DNA of 5,626 nt from an uncultured Eubacteriales bacterium (lineage in GTDB: Bacteria; Bacillota; Clostridia; Lachnospirales; Lachnospiraceae), in assembly GCA_902783795.1 (NCBI GenBank), contig CACZSO010000206.1, forward strand, positions 1 to 5,626, read 5' to 3'. Positions 1 to 5,626 of this stretch are shown here, piece after piece (within the stretch, counting starts at the first letter, position 1; the number at the start of each line of letters is the position of its first letter). A program made the position numbers and the translations under genes. The notes beneath the pieces were generated by a model. The model was not told the DNA's origin. It ran no database searches and was given only the letters and a program-made list of their open reading frames with translations.

Positions 1-1068
1 GTGGAGACCACCATGACCATGACGTTCATATTCTGTGTGCTGTTCACCCTGATAGGCATCCTGGGCGTCAAGCCCATGCTCCGGTTCATGGCTACCCCGG
101 ACGATGTTTTCGAGGATGCCGTCACTTATCTGACCATTTACTTCGCAGGCATGAGCGGACTGCTCATCTATAACATGGGCGGCGGTATCCTGCGTGCGGT
201 GGGAGATAGTACCCGGCCGCTGATCTTCCTGGTCTTTACCAGTATCCTGAATACGATCCTGGACCTGGTATTCGTGATCGTGCTGAAGAGTGGGATCGCC
301 GGCGTGGCCTACGCGACCATCATTTCCCAGATGGTTTCCGCGGTACTGATCCTTATGCTGCTGACGAAAACCGATGATATCTACAAGCTTTCATGGAAAG
401 ATCTGTCCGTGGATAAAGAGACCCTGGGCAAGATCTTCAGCGTGGGCCTTCCGGCGGGCATCCAGTCTGTCATCACGGCCTTTTCCAATATTTTCGTACA
501 GTCTTATGTAAACTATTTTGGCTCTTCGGTCATGGCCGGCTGGTCCAGTTATAATAAGCTGGATACCTTCATCATGCTGCCCATGCAGAGCATGGCCATG
601 GCAGCCACCACCTTTGTCAGCCAGAATATCGGCGCGGGACAGGAAGAACGGGCTAACCGGGGCACCATCACGACCATCATCATGTCTGTGGCTGTCACAG
701 CGGTGGTCGCCACCGGACTGTTCTTCTTTGCGGAACCGGCGGTAGGCCTGTTCTCAAAGGACAGGGACGTGATAGAAGCCGGCGCCTTATTCCTGCATGC
801 CAATGTATTCTTCCTTTTGTTCAACTGTGTGAACCATGTGCTGGCCAGCGCATTACGGGGCCGCGGTGATTCCCGGGCACCCATGATCATCATGCTGGCC
901 ACTTTTGTGGGGGCCAGACAGCTCTATCTGTTCCTGGCTACCCGGTTTATAGACAATACCCCGTTTATCGTGGGCTTCGGATATCCGGTGGGCTGGTTCT
1001 TATGTTTTGTGGTGGAAGTCAGTTATTACTGGGCCAGGCATATGAGAAAAAAACCGGAGGCCGCATAA
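1..1068 (+). CDS. MATE-family efflux transporter, 5' end cut by window edge
   Basis: Integral membrane antiporter of the MATE (multi antimicrobial extrusion) family, which exports drugs or other organic cations in exchange for Na+ or H+. The visible 355 residues are almost entirely hydrophobic helices separated by short polar loops. The two family half-repeats each show the typical Leu-Arg-x-x-Gly-Asp-Ser-x-x-Pro type loop: residues 64-73 (LRAVGDSTRP) and 285-294 (LRGRGDSRAP). A central stretch at about 148-215 (GLPAGIQS through VSQNIGAGQ) is characteristic of the start of the second half. Family members are about 450 residues, so roughly 95 N-terminal residues lie upstream; the GTG at base 1 is read here as an internal valine, not a start. 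The C-terminus ends in a basic tail (MRKKPEAA) and TAA. nagA follows after 49 bases with no clear terminator between, so co-transcription is possible. Substrate cannot be told from sequence. Confidence 0.93.
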   Translation: METTMTMTFIFCVLFTLIGILGVKPMLRFMATPDDVFEDAVTYLTIYFAGMSGLLIYNMGGGILRAVGDSTRPLIFLVFTSILNTILDLVFVIVLKSGIAGVAYATIISQMVSAVLILMLLTKTDDIYKLSWKDLSVDKETLGKIFSVGLPAGIQSVITAFSNIFVQSYVNYFGSSVMAGWSSYNKLDTFIMLPMQSMAMAATTFVSQNIGAGQEERANRGTITTIIMSVAVTAVVATGLFFFAEPAVGLFSKDRDVIEAGALFLHANVFFLLFNCVNHVLASALRGRGDSRAPMIIMLATFVGARQLYLFLATRFIDNTPFIVGFGYPVGWFLCFVVEVSYYWARHMRKKPEAA

Positions 1069-1108
1069 AACAGCGTATCGGGACAGCTGTCGATCATGAC
1101 GGCAGACA

Positions 1109-1114
1109 GAGGTG
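1109..1114 (+). promoter_or_regulatory. Ribosome binding site that decides the nagA start
   Basis: GAGGTG (within AGAGGTGA, 1108-1115) lies just before ATG at 1118. A longer reading frame could begin at the GTG at 1112, but that GTG is itself part of the ribosome binding site and has no purine-rich motif at a proper distance upstream. The ATG also gives the usual NagA N-terminus (MILYNAQVF). Spacing to the ATG is short, which is the only weak point. Confidence 0.6.
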
Positions 1115-1117
1115 ACC

Positions 1118-2263
1118 ATGATCTTATATAATGCACAGGTCTTCCGGGGAGAAGAAGGGTTCATCCGCGGAGGAGTGGAAATAGAAGAGGGCCGGATCCG
1201 GAGGGTTTTTTCCGGAGCCTATGATTTTTCAGAAAAAACAGGATGTGAGGCGGAAGACCTTCAGGGAAGCTATCTGATCCCGGGACTGATCGATATCCAT
1301 ATCCATGGGGCCGCCGGTGCGGATTTTTCGGATGGTGATCTGGAAGGGCTTCAGAAGATGGGGGCATACCTGGCATCTCAGGGCATCACTTCCTTTGCGC
1401 CGGCCTCCATGTCCCTTCCCTATGAAGCCCTGGCAAAAGCATATCAGACCGCAGCGGCTTATCACAAAAACACACCGGATGCCTGTGCGTCACTGGCGGG
1501 CATCCATATGGAAGGACCTTTCTTCTCAGAAAAACGGAAAGGTGCCCAGAGCAGCGAGTACTTAAAAGATCCTGACATCCAGGCTTTTTATGAGCTGAAT
1601 ACAGCGGCAGAGGGTCTGATCCGCCAGGTGGATGTGGCGCCGGAGCTTCCCAAAGCCATGGCTTTCATTCGGGAAATATCCTCTGTATGTAAAGTTTCTC
1701 TGGCACATACAGATGCCGATTATGATACGGCAAAGGCTGCTTTTGAAGCCGGAGCTTCCCATGTGACACACCTGTTTAATGCCATGCCGCCGCTTTTACA
1801 TAGAGCTCCCGGTATGATAGCGGCAGCAGCCGAGCGTGACGATGTGGCAGCGGAGCTTATCTGTGATGGTGTGCATATCCACGAAAGTATGATCCGCCTG
1901 GCTTTTAAACTGTTTCCCGGCCGCATCTGCCTGATCTCCGATGCCTCCAGAGTCTGCGGCATGCCGGAGGGCGTGTATGAGTTGGGAGGTCAGGAAGTGA
2001 TCTATAAAGACGGGGTTTCAAAGCTTCACGACGGCACCATCGCCGGAGCTGCATCTAATGTGTTTGAAGACATGCGGAATGCCGTACGTTTCGGGATTCC
2101 TCTGGAAAGCGCGGTAAAAGCTGCCACAGAGACTCCCGCAAAAGAGATCGGCTGCTTCAAAGACAGAGGCAGCATAAAGACAGGGAAACGGGCAGATCTG
2201 CTGGTGCTGGACCAGGATCTGGAACTGAACCGGGTTTATATTTCCGGAAAAAGAATAAAATAA
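1118..2263 (+). CDS. nagA: N-acetylglucosamine-6-phosphate deacetylase
   Basis: Cytoplasmic metal-dependent amidohydrolase that removes acetate from N-acetylglucosamine-6-phosphate to give glucosamine-6-phosphate, used in amino-sugar breakdown and cell-wall recycling. The 381-residue length is normal. Motifs, numbered from ATG 1118: HIHG at 61-64 at the start of the TIM barrel; metal-ligand glutamate in HMEGPFF (E132); KGAQ at 141-144; metal-ligand histidines H197 (LAHTDAD) and H218 (THLFNAMP); substrate-loop H253 (DGVHIH); catalytic aspartate D275 in LISDAS; DGTIAGAASN at 305-314; and the C-terminal beta-sandwich return with GKRADLLVLD at 357-366. All key residues are present, so the enzyme should be active. 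Metal and catalytic assignments follow from the NagA family. The partner gene nagB (glucosamine-6-phosphate deaminase) is not in the window; upstream is a MATE pump, downstream a hairpin and an unrelated regulator. The start could be GTG 1112 (383 residues), but this is less likely. Confidence 0.95.
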   Translation: MILYNAQVFRGEEGFIRGGVEIEEGRIRRVFSGAYDFSEKTGCEAEDLQGSYLIPGLIDIHIHGAAGADFSDGDLEGLQKMGAYLASQGITSFAPASMSLPYEALAKAYQTAAAYHKNTPDACASLAGIHMEGPFFSEKRKGAQSSEYLKDPDIQAFYELNTAAEGLIRQVDVAPELPKAMAFIREISSVCKVSLAHTDADYDTAKAAFEAGASHVTHLFNAMPPLLHRAPGMIAAAAERDDVAAELICDGVHIHESMIRLAFKLFPGRICLISDASRVCGMPEGVYELGGQEVIYKDGVSKLHDGTIAGAASNVFEDMRNAVRFGIPLESAVKAATETPAKEIGCFKDRGSIKTGKRADLLVLDQDLELNRVYISGKRIK

Positions 2264-2276
2264 CATGACCCATAGA

Positions 2277-2312
2277 CCGGCAGAGAGCAGTGTCACAGAC
2301 AGCCTCTGCCGG
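2277..2312 (+). terminator. Hairpin after nagA, probable terminator
   Basis: CCGGCAGAG (2277-2285) is perfectly complementary to CTCTGCCGG (2304-2312), a nine-pair GC-rich stem starting 14 bases after the nagA stop. The 18-base loop can fold further through TGTC/GACA (2291-2294 with 2298-2301). It is followed by TATTATAT rather than a pure T-run, so it may be a weak or leaky intrinsic terminator. Confidence 0.6.
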
Positions 2313-2419
2313 TATTATATGATCATCGAACGTTGATATGACTTTTATAAAACCCTCCAGACCAGGCGATAGATTATCATATTACAGATGGTCCATCATT
2401 TTATTTTCCGGGACAGATC

Positions 2420-2445
2420 TGAAACTTTTTAATTTTATTGTCGAC
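2420..2445 (+). promoter_or_regulatory. Candidate ECF-sigma promoter of the sigma/anti-sigma operon
   Basis: TGAAAC at 2420-2425, followed by a T-rich 16-base spacer, then CGAC at 2442-2445. This matches the -35 (AAC core) and -10 (CG-rich core) pattern known for Bacillus extracytoplasmic-function sigmas such as SigW, SigM and SigX, including the usual 16-base spacing and the T-run just after AAC. The first downstream gene is an ECF sigma, so autoregulation is the natural reading. Transcription would start near 2452, leaving a leader of roughly 140 bases. Function is inferred from pattern and position only. Confidence 0.6.
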
Positions 2446-2466
2446 TATATAGGTAAGACAGGAAGC

Positions 2467-2551
2467 AAGTAAAAAGAAAAAGCATACTACCTTCGAAGGT
2501 TTCTATGTCTGGTATGAATTCAATGGCTCGTTAGTCCTGACTTTTTTACTT
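2467..2551 (+). repeat. Inverted-repeat structure in the sigma gene leader
   Basis: AAGTAAAAAG (2467-2476) is complementary to CTTTTTTACTT (2541-2551) apart from one extra T. Nested inside are CATAC (2483-2487) with GTATG (2512-2516), and a perfect 12-base palindrome, ACCTTCGAAGGT (2489-2500). In RNA these could form a multi-part stem enclosing most of the leader; in DNA the palindrome could be a protein-binding site. The outer arms are AT-rich and could pair by chance. Confidence 0.4.
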
Positions 2552-2580
2552 AAAGAGAACAGATCAGCAGTGCATGGAGG

Positions 2581-2590
2581 GGAGGTGATC
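2581..2590 (+). promoter_or_regulatory. Unusually strong ribosome binding site of the sigma gene
   Basis: GGAGGTGATC is a ten-base perfect complement of the conserved 3' end of 16S rRNA. It is preceded by another GGAGG (2576-2580), with GGAGG (2581-2585) seven bases before ATG 2593. It fixes that start firmly and suggests efficient translation once the message is made. Confidence 0.85.
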
Positions 2591-2592
2591 CC

Positions 2593-3153
2593 ATGGATGA
2601 TGCGGAGATCATCAGGCTTTATTGCGACAGAAATGAAGATGCTGTCAAAGCGACTGAGGAAAAATATGGGGCTTATCTCATGAAGGCGGCCATGAACATC
2701 CTGAATGATGAAGAGGATGCCCGGGAGGCCGTCAATGATACTTATTATAAGGCCTGGTGTACCATTCATGAGCATCCTCCGGATCATCTGCTGGCGTATC
2801 TTACCAAACTGCTTCGCAGAACAGCCATCGATATCTTCAAGGGGCGCCATCGGAAGAAACGGCAGAACATGGAGTATGCATTGTCCTTATCGGAACTGGA
2901 GGAATGTTTTTCTGCAGGGAATACCACGGAAGAAGCAGCAGACTACAGCCTGCTGAAAGAAAGCATTAACCGTTTCCTTGGCAGCCTTTCAGAGGAGGCT
3001 TTGACCTGCTTCCTGGGACGATATTATTACTGTGATTCCATGAAGGAGATCTCCCGATACCTGGGGGTGAGTGAGGCAAAAGTAAAGACCATGCTTTACA
3101 GGACACGGCAGAGTTTGAAACAATGGCTTGAAAAGGAGGGTTATATCATATGA
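2593..3153 (+). CDS. RNA polymerase sigma factor, ECF (sigma-70 family) type
   Basis: Alternative sigma factor that directs RNA polymerase to a small set of promoters, normally held inactive by a membrane anti-sigma factor. The 186 residues carry only the two domains typical of ECF sigmas. Sigma region 2 is at about 1-85, with the core-binding/-10 helix DAREAVNDTYYKAW at 42-55. Sigma region 4 is at about 125-182, with a helix-turn-helix around 149-174 (SMKEISRYLGVSEAKVKTMLYR) that would contact the -35. A variable acidic linker (about 93-120) joins them. The start at 2593 has a perfect ribosome binding site. The stop overlaps the next gene's start by four bases (ATGA), implying translational coupling with its likely regulator. 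An ECF-like promoter lies about 150 bases upstream, so the factor probably drives its own operon. Signal and target genes are unknown. Confidence 0.93.
   Translation: MDDAEIIRLYCDRNEDAVKATEEKYGAYLMKAAMNILNDEEDAREAVNDTYYKAWCTIHEHPPDHLLAYLTKLLRRTAIDIFKGRHRKKRQNMEYALSLSELEECFSAGNTTEEAADYSLLKESINRFLGSLSEEALTCFLGRYYYCDSMKEISRYLGVSEAKVKTMLYRTRQSLKQWLEKEGYII
3133..3139 (+). promoter_or_regulatory. Ribosome binding site of the anti-sigma-like gene inside the sigma gene
   Basis: AAGGAGG lies within the last codons of the sigma gene, ten bases before ATG 3150. Having its own good site plus the ATGA overlap means the second protein can be made both by re-initiation and directly, which would keep the two proteins in step. 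Confidence 0.75.
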
Positions 3154-4295
3154 ATACAGAAGTGCTGAGTGATGTTCTGAATGACATCGATGATAAATAT
3201 CTGGTGAAGTGTGAAGCAGCAAGAAGCAGGAAACCGGTAAAGAGGATTGGCCGGATCATGCTGTATGCCTCAGCGGCAGTCATTCTTTTAGCAGTTACCG
3301 GTGCTGTGATCCATGGATGGATGAAGCGCAATGAAAGTCCGGCGGATCCAAACGGATCACCATCCGGTCCTGTGACAGAGAACTCCACAGAGAAAGAAGC
3401 AACCGTCCAGGCACTTACGGCAGAGGACACAGCATCCGTGGATACCTCGGCGCCGGATCAGATCCCGGAAAGTTACGAAGATTCAAATACACAAACTGCC
3501 GATTCCATGGCAGAAGGTACCGAGGATATAAACACTTCACCCTCTGGCCTTACGTTAGCTGGTATCATCAATGAGGCAGCGCCTGAAAACAGTGCGCTTA
3601 TAATATATCGGTTTGATGGAGAAAACACCGTACGTCGGCTGGTTTTTGATGAGGATATGGAGTATCAGGTCATTCATGAGATCGCCGGTCTTGGGGCAAG
3701 GGCAGCAGATCAGGAGATCTTGAAAGACTGGAAGGAACCCTGTTATGGCCTGGAGATAGGTGATAAAGAAGGCTTTGATATCTGGCTCTCTTATTCAGAT
3801 GGTATCTGGCTTAACAAGGACGGTTCGGTCTTTACAGCAGATTATGATCTGGCAGCTGTTTATGATAAGGCTTCGCAGGATAATGAAGATGTATATGAAA
3901 GCGGAATATACATGCCCAATGCAGCGATCCTCGGGAAAAGGAATACGGCCTATTACAAAAAAGCCAGCGGAGAAAAGAAGACAGCTGAAGGCGTAACATT
4001 AGAATTAAGATCCATATCAGAAGAGGGAACGCTCACCTGCGTGTTAACAAACCAGTCTGGCGAAGAATATGCATTTGGAAAAGGGCATAACATACAGAAA
4101 AAGGTCAATGGAGAGTGGTATATTCTGCCGGTGGCTGTGACAAATTATGGATGGGAGGACATTCTTTGCCTGCTGGGAGACGGACAGAGTACTGAATTTA
4201 TATTTGATCTGTGGCCCTGGGGTGACCTGGAGCCGGGAGAATACCGGATCGCCATCGATGCGGATGAAACAGTATATGCAGAGTTTCAAAGATAA
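3150..4295 (+). CDS. Single-pass membrane protein with Ig-like C-terminal domain, probable anti-sigma factor/sensor
   Basis: This is not a recognised named gene. Residues 1-35 are a charged, probably cytoplasmic head (basic at RSRKPVKR, 25-32). Residues 36-56 form one membrane helix. Residues 60-135 are a Ser/Thr/Pro/Asp/Glu-rich spacer. Residues about 136-245 form a beta-rich outside domain containing DGIWLNKDGS (217-226). Residues about 280-381 resemble the bacterial Ig-like family found in Firmicutes lipoproteins and anti-sigma-like proteins (Big_14 type, from memory), with NGEWYILP, LGDGQSTEF and LEPGEYRIAID strand motifs. The 4-base overlap with an ECF sigma and the in-out topology suggest that the head binds the sigma and the outer part senses envelope conditions. 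The zinc anti-sigma motif (H-x3-C-x2-C) is absent and the head is very short, so the anti-sigma role is inferred from context. Three outside cysteines (198, 297, 340) might allow a disulfide. No lipobox or cleavable signal is evident. Confidence 0.85.
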   Translation: MNTEVLSDVLNDIDDKYLVKCEAARSRKPVKRIGRIMLYASAAVILLAVTGAVIHGWMKRNESPADPNGSPSGPVTENSTEKEATVQALTAEDTASVDTSAPDQIPESYEDSNTQTADSMAEGTEDINTSPSGLTLAGIINEAAPENSALIIYRFDGENTVRRLVFDEDMEYQVIHEIAGLGARAADQEILKDWKEPCYGLEIGDKEGFDIWLSYSDGIWLNKDGSVFTADYDLAAVYDKASQDNEDVYESGIYMPNAAILGKRNTAYYKKASGEKKTAEGVTLELRSISEEGTLTCVLTNQSGEEYAFGKGHNIQKKVNGEWYILPVAVTNYGWEDILCLLGDGQSTEFIFDLWPWGDLEPGEYRIAIDADETVYAEFQR

Positions 4296-4298
4296 AAA

Positions 4299-4329
4299 GA
4301 GGGGCGCGGCCGTCATGGCCGCGCCCCTC
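4299..4329 (-). terminator. Strong intrinsic terminator of the ABC-F gene
   Basis: A perfect 13-pair GC-rich stem (4299-4311 with 4317-4329) with the five-base loop GTCAT. Read on the - strand it is followed at once by TTTTT (complement of 4294-4298), the classic Rho-independent form, 19 bases after the ABC-F stop codon. On the + strand the same stem lies right after the anti-sigma-like stop but lacks an adjacent T-run, so its effect there would be weaker. The A-run on the + strand overlaps the stop codon (4293-4295) of the convergent gene. Confidence 0.9.
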
Positions 4330-4334
4330 CTGCA

Positions 4335-4357
4335 TGATCAAATGATGATCAGTTTTT
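4335..4357 (+). terminator. Possible weak + strand terminator of the sigma operon
   Basis: TGATCA (4335-4340) and TGATCA (4346-4351) form a six-pair stem with a five-base loop, followed by GTTTTT (4352-4357). It sits just after the large GC stem, so the two together could stop + strand transcription. The second arm covers the stop codon of the convergent ABC-F gene. The stem is short and AT-rich, so this is tentative. Confidence 0.4.
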
Positions 4358-5626
4358 CTTCGGTGCTTTTTCCTCCAGCTCGTGAAGTTCTGTTTCGGCT
4401 TCCAGCATCCGTTCCAGTAAGGTCTCCTGCTCGTGTTCTTCTTTTGCCAGCAGTTCCTGCAGTTCCAGGAGCTTTTCATAATCTGAGGCGATGTCCGGGT
4501 CAGCCAGCTGCATCCTCAGATCCATGGCTTTTTCTTCGCTTTCAGAGAGCTTGCGTTCCAGGGTGTTCAGTTGGGTCTCTAAACGGGAACGGATCTTTCC
4601 TGGATTATAGTAGGTCCGCTTATCGAACACATCGTCCAGGGTCGGGACAGGGGCCTGGACTTTTTTCTTTTCTGAAAACAGATCCGTGATCAGGCCTTTT
4701 TCCCGCTTTTCTTTTTCCTCCAGATACTCATCATAAGTGCCGGAATATTGGCGGACGCCATCTTCATTGAATTCCAGGACACCGGTGGCAGTCTGCCGGA
4801 TGAAATACCGGTCATGAGAGACGAAGAGGACGGTGCCGGTATAGGCTTTCAGCATATTCTCCAGGGCTTCTTTTCCCATGATGTCCATGTGGTTCGTGGG
4901 TTCGTCCAGGATCAGCAGGTTCGGCTTGGCATAGAACATTTTGCAAAGTTCCAGCCGGACCTTTTCACCGCCGGATAAGAGGCCCATGGCTTTTTCTACG
5001 TCTTCGCCTGTAAAGCGGAAAGCTCCCAAAGCTGAACGCACATCCTCCCTGAGAAGCTTAGGATAGGCGTTCCAGAAGTTATCCATCACACTTTCATAGG
5101 GATCCGCATCGTTTACCAGCGCCTTCTGCTGGTCATAATAACCAAACTGGACATTGGCGCCGAAACGGGCTTCTCCGCCTAAGGGGGGGATCTCACCGAC
5201 CAGTGTTTTCAGCAAGGTTGATTTTCCCTTGCCGTTTTCACCGATGACCGCCAGCCGTTCTCCTTTTGTCAGAAGGAAGGACACTTCGGCGATCTCCTTA
5301 TCATAACCGATGGACAGTTTCTTCACATCCAGTACATCGTGGTAGCTTTCATAATTCGGGGTGAACAATGCTTTGAAGGTCCGGGTGTCGAAACGCTGCG
5401 GCTTTTCGATCTTCACCATGTGCTCGATCACCATACGTTTTGACCGTGTGGCAGCCACCTTTGACGGTGTATTTTTCCACTTCTCGATCCAGTCTGTAAG
5501 CCGTTTTATTTCTTTCTGCTGGGCTTCGTAATCTTTTTCCTGTTTCTCGTAATCCAGTTCTTTCTGCTTCATGAAAGCGGTGTAATTCCCGGGATAGCGT
5601 TTCATGTGATGATACTCGATCTCATA
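4349..5626 (-). CDS. ABC-F family ATPase, 5' end cut by window edge
   Basis: Soluble ATPase of the ABC-F family. Members bind the ribosome and act in translation (EttA/Uup/YfmR-like) or antibiotic target protection; they have two ATPase domains and no membrane part. The frame stays open to the right edge (425 residues visible), so the ATG at 5605 is internal; about 200 residues with the first ATPase domain are missing. Numbering from that methionine: interdomain linker at about 1-70, with the usual RYPGNYTAF start and charged helices (EIKRLTDWIEKWK, TRSKRMVIEHM). The second ATPase domain has Walker A GENGKGKST (122-130), Q-loop YYDQQ (156-160), signature LSGGEK (210-215), Walker B with D234-E235 followed by PTNHMDI, and H-loop SHDR (263-266). 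A C-terminal charged coiled coil (about 336-414) resembles the ABC-F C-terminal domain. All catalytic motifs are intact. The subfamily, and so any resistance role, cannot be set from this part. Confidence 0.93.
   Translation of the reverse strand, partial: YEIEYHHMKRYPGNYTAFMKQKELDYEKQEKDYEAQQKEIKRLTDWIEKWKNTPSKVAATRSKRMVIEHMVKIEKPQRFDTRTFKALFTPNYESYHDVLDVKKLSIGYDKEIAEVSFLLTKGERLAVIGENGKGKSTLLKTLVGEIPPLGGEARFGANVQFGYYDQQKALVNDADPYESVMDNFWNAYPKLLREDVRSALGAFRFTGEDVEKAMGLLSGGEKVRLELCKMFYAKPNLLILDEPTNHMDIMGKEALENMLKAYTGTVLFVSHDRYFIRQTATGVLEFNEDGVRQYSGTYDEYLEEKEKREKGLITDLFSEKKKVQAPVPTLDDVFDKRTYYNPGKIRSRLETQLNTLERKLSESEEKAMDLRMQLADPDIASDYEKLLELQELLAKEEHEQETLLERMLEAETELHELEEKAPKKN

Larger units (their letters stand above)
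2264..2592. other. Non-coding region between nagA and the sigma gene
   Basis: This 329-base gap holds, in order: the hairpin closing nagA (2277-2312); an AT-rich stretch with an 11-base inverted repeat GATGGTCCATC (2387-2397) of unknown meaning; a candidate ECF promoter (2420-2445); a likely long leader with a 12-base palindrome (2489-2500) and a distant complementary pair (2467-2476 with 2541-2551); and the ribosome binding site of the sigma gene. No convincing coding sequence was seen on either strand. Confidence 0.7.

Noticed and set aside
549..902. 117-residue - strand frame inside the MATE gene
   Set aside because: Shadow of a well-supported membrane protein; no start signal or recognisable protein.
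1082..1091. Palindrome GACAGCTGTC between the MATE gene and nagA
   Set aside because: Ten bases only, no loop for an RNA hairpin and no T-run, so not a terminator; a regulatory role cannot be supported.
2387..2397. Inverted repeat GATGGTCCATC upstream of the ECF promoter
   Set aside because: Arms of only five bases, expected often by chance; noted in the gap description but not called as an operator.
2338..2472. 44-residue + strand frame in the nagA-sigma gap
   Set aside because: No ribosome binding site precedes its ATG, it runs through the candidate ECF promoter, and the product has no recognisable feature.
2503..2850. 115-residue - strand frame across the sigma start
   Set aside because: It is antisense to the strongly supported ECF sigma and its perfect ribosome binding site; no domain recognised.
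4147..4689. 180-residue + strand reading frame
   Set aside because: It overlaps the end of the anti-sigma-like gene, the terminators and the antisense of the clearly coding ABC-F gene; its product is low-complexity (Pro/Ala/Arg/Ser-rich) without family features.
5603..5605. ATG as the start of the ABC-F gene
   Set aside because: The frame continues upstream to the window edge, and the visible protein begins in the interdomain linker, so a complete first ATPase domain is expected beyond the window.

Overview
The window looks like a piece of a chromosome from an anaerobic Bacillota, most likely a Clostridia/Lachnospiraceae gut-type bacterium. This is inferred from protein style (a Clostridia-type NagA with a HIHG metal motif, a MATE pump, an ABC-F ATPase, and a short ECF sigma gene paired with a single-pass membrane protein), from strong AGGAGG-type ribosome binding sites, and from a GC content that looks close to balanced by eye. 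No mobile element, tRNA, rRNA or CRISPR array is visible.

Layout: (1) Positions 1-1068 hold the C-terminal three quarters of a MATE-family multidrug/cation antiporter on the + strand, cut by the window edge. (2) After 49 bases comes a complete N-acetylglucosamine-6-phosphate deacetylase (nagA, best start 1118, end 2263), closed by a hairpin at 2277-2312. (3) A 329-base non-coding stretch (2264-2592) carries a good candidate ECF-sigma promoter (TGAAAC, 16 bases, CGAC) and a long leader of about 140 bases with inverted repeats. (4) An ECF sigma factor (2593-3153) and a membrane protein (3150-4295) overlap by the four bases ATGA. The second protein has a short cytoplasmic head, one membrane helix, a Ser/Thr/Pro/acid-rich linker and an outside part ending in an Ig-like domain, so it is the likely anti-sigma factor/sensor. 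(5) Convergent to them, on the - strand, is the C-terminal two thirds of an ABC-F ATPase (4349-5626), cut by the right edge. The 53-base gap between the convergent stops holds a strong hairpin terminator that best serves the - strand gene, plus a weaker one with a T-run oriented for the + strand operon.

The MATE, nagA and ABC-F genes are ordinary. The part most worth following up is the sigma/membrane-protein pair: the promoter upstream of the sigma gene looks like one that an ECF sigma itself would read, so the pair is probably a self-activating envelope-signal switch. Its signal and target genes cannot be read from this window.
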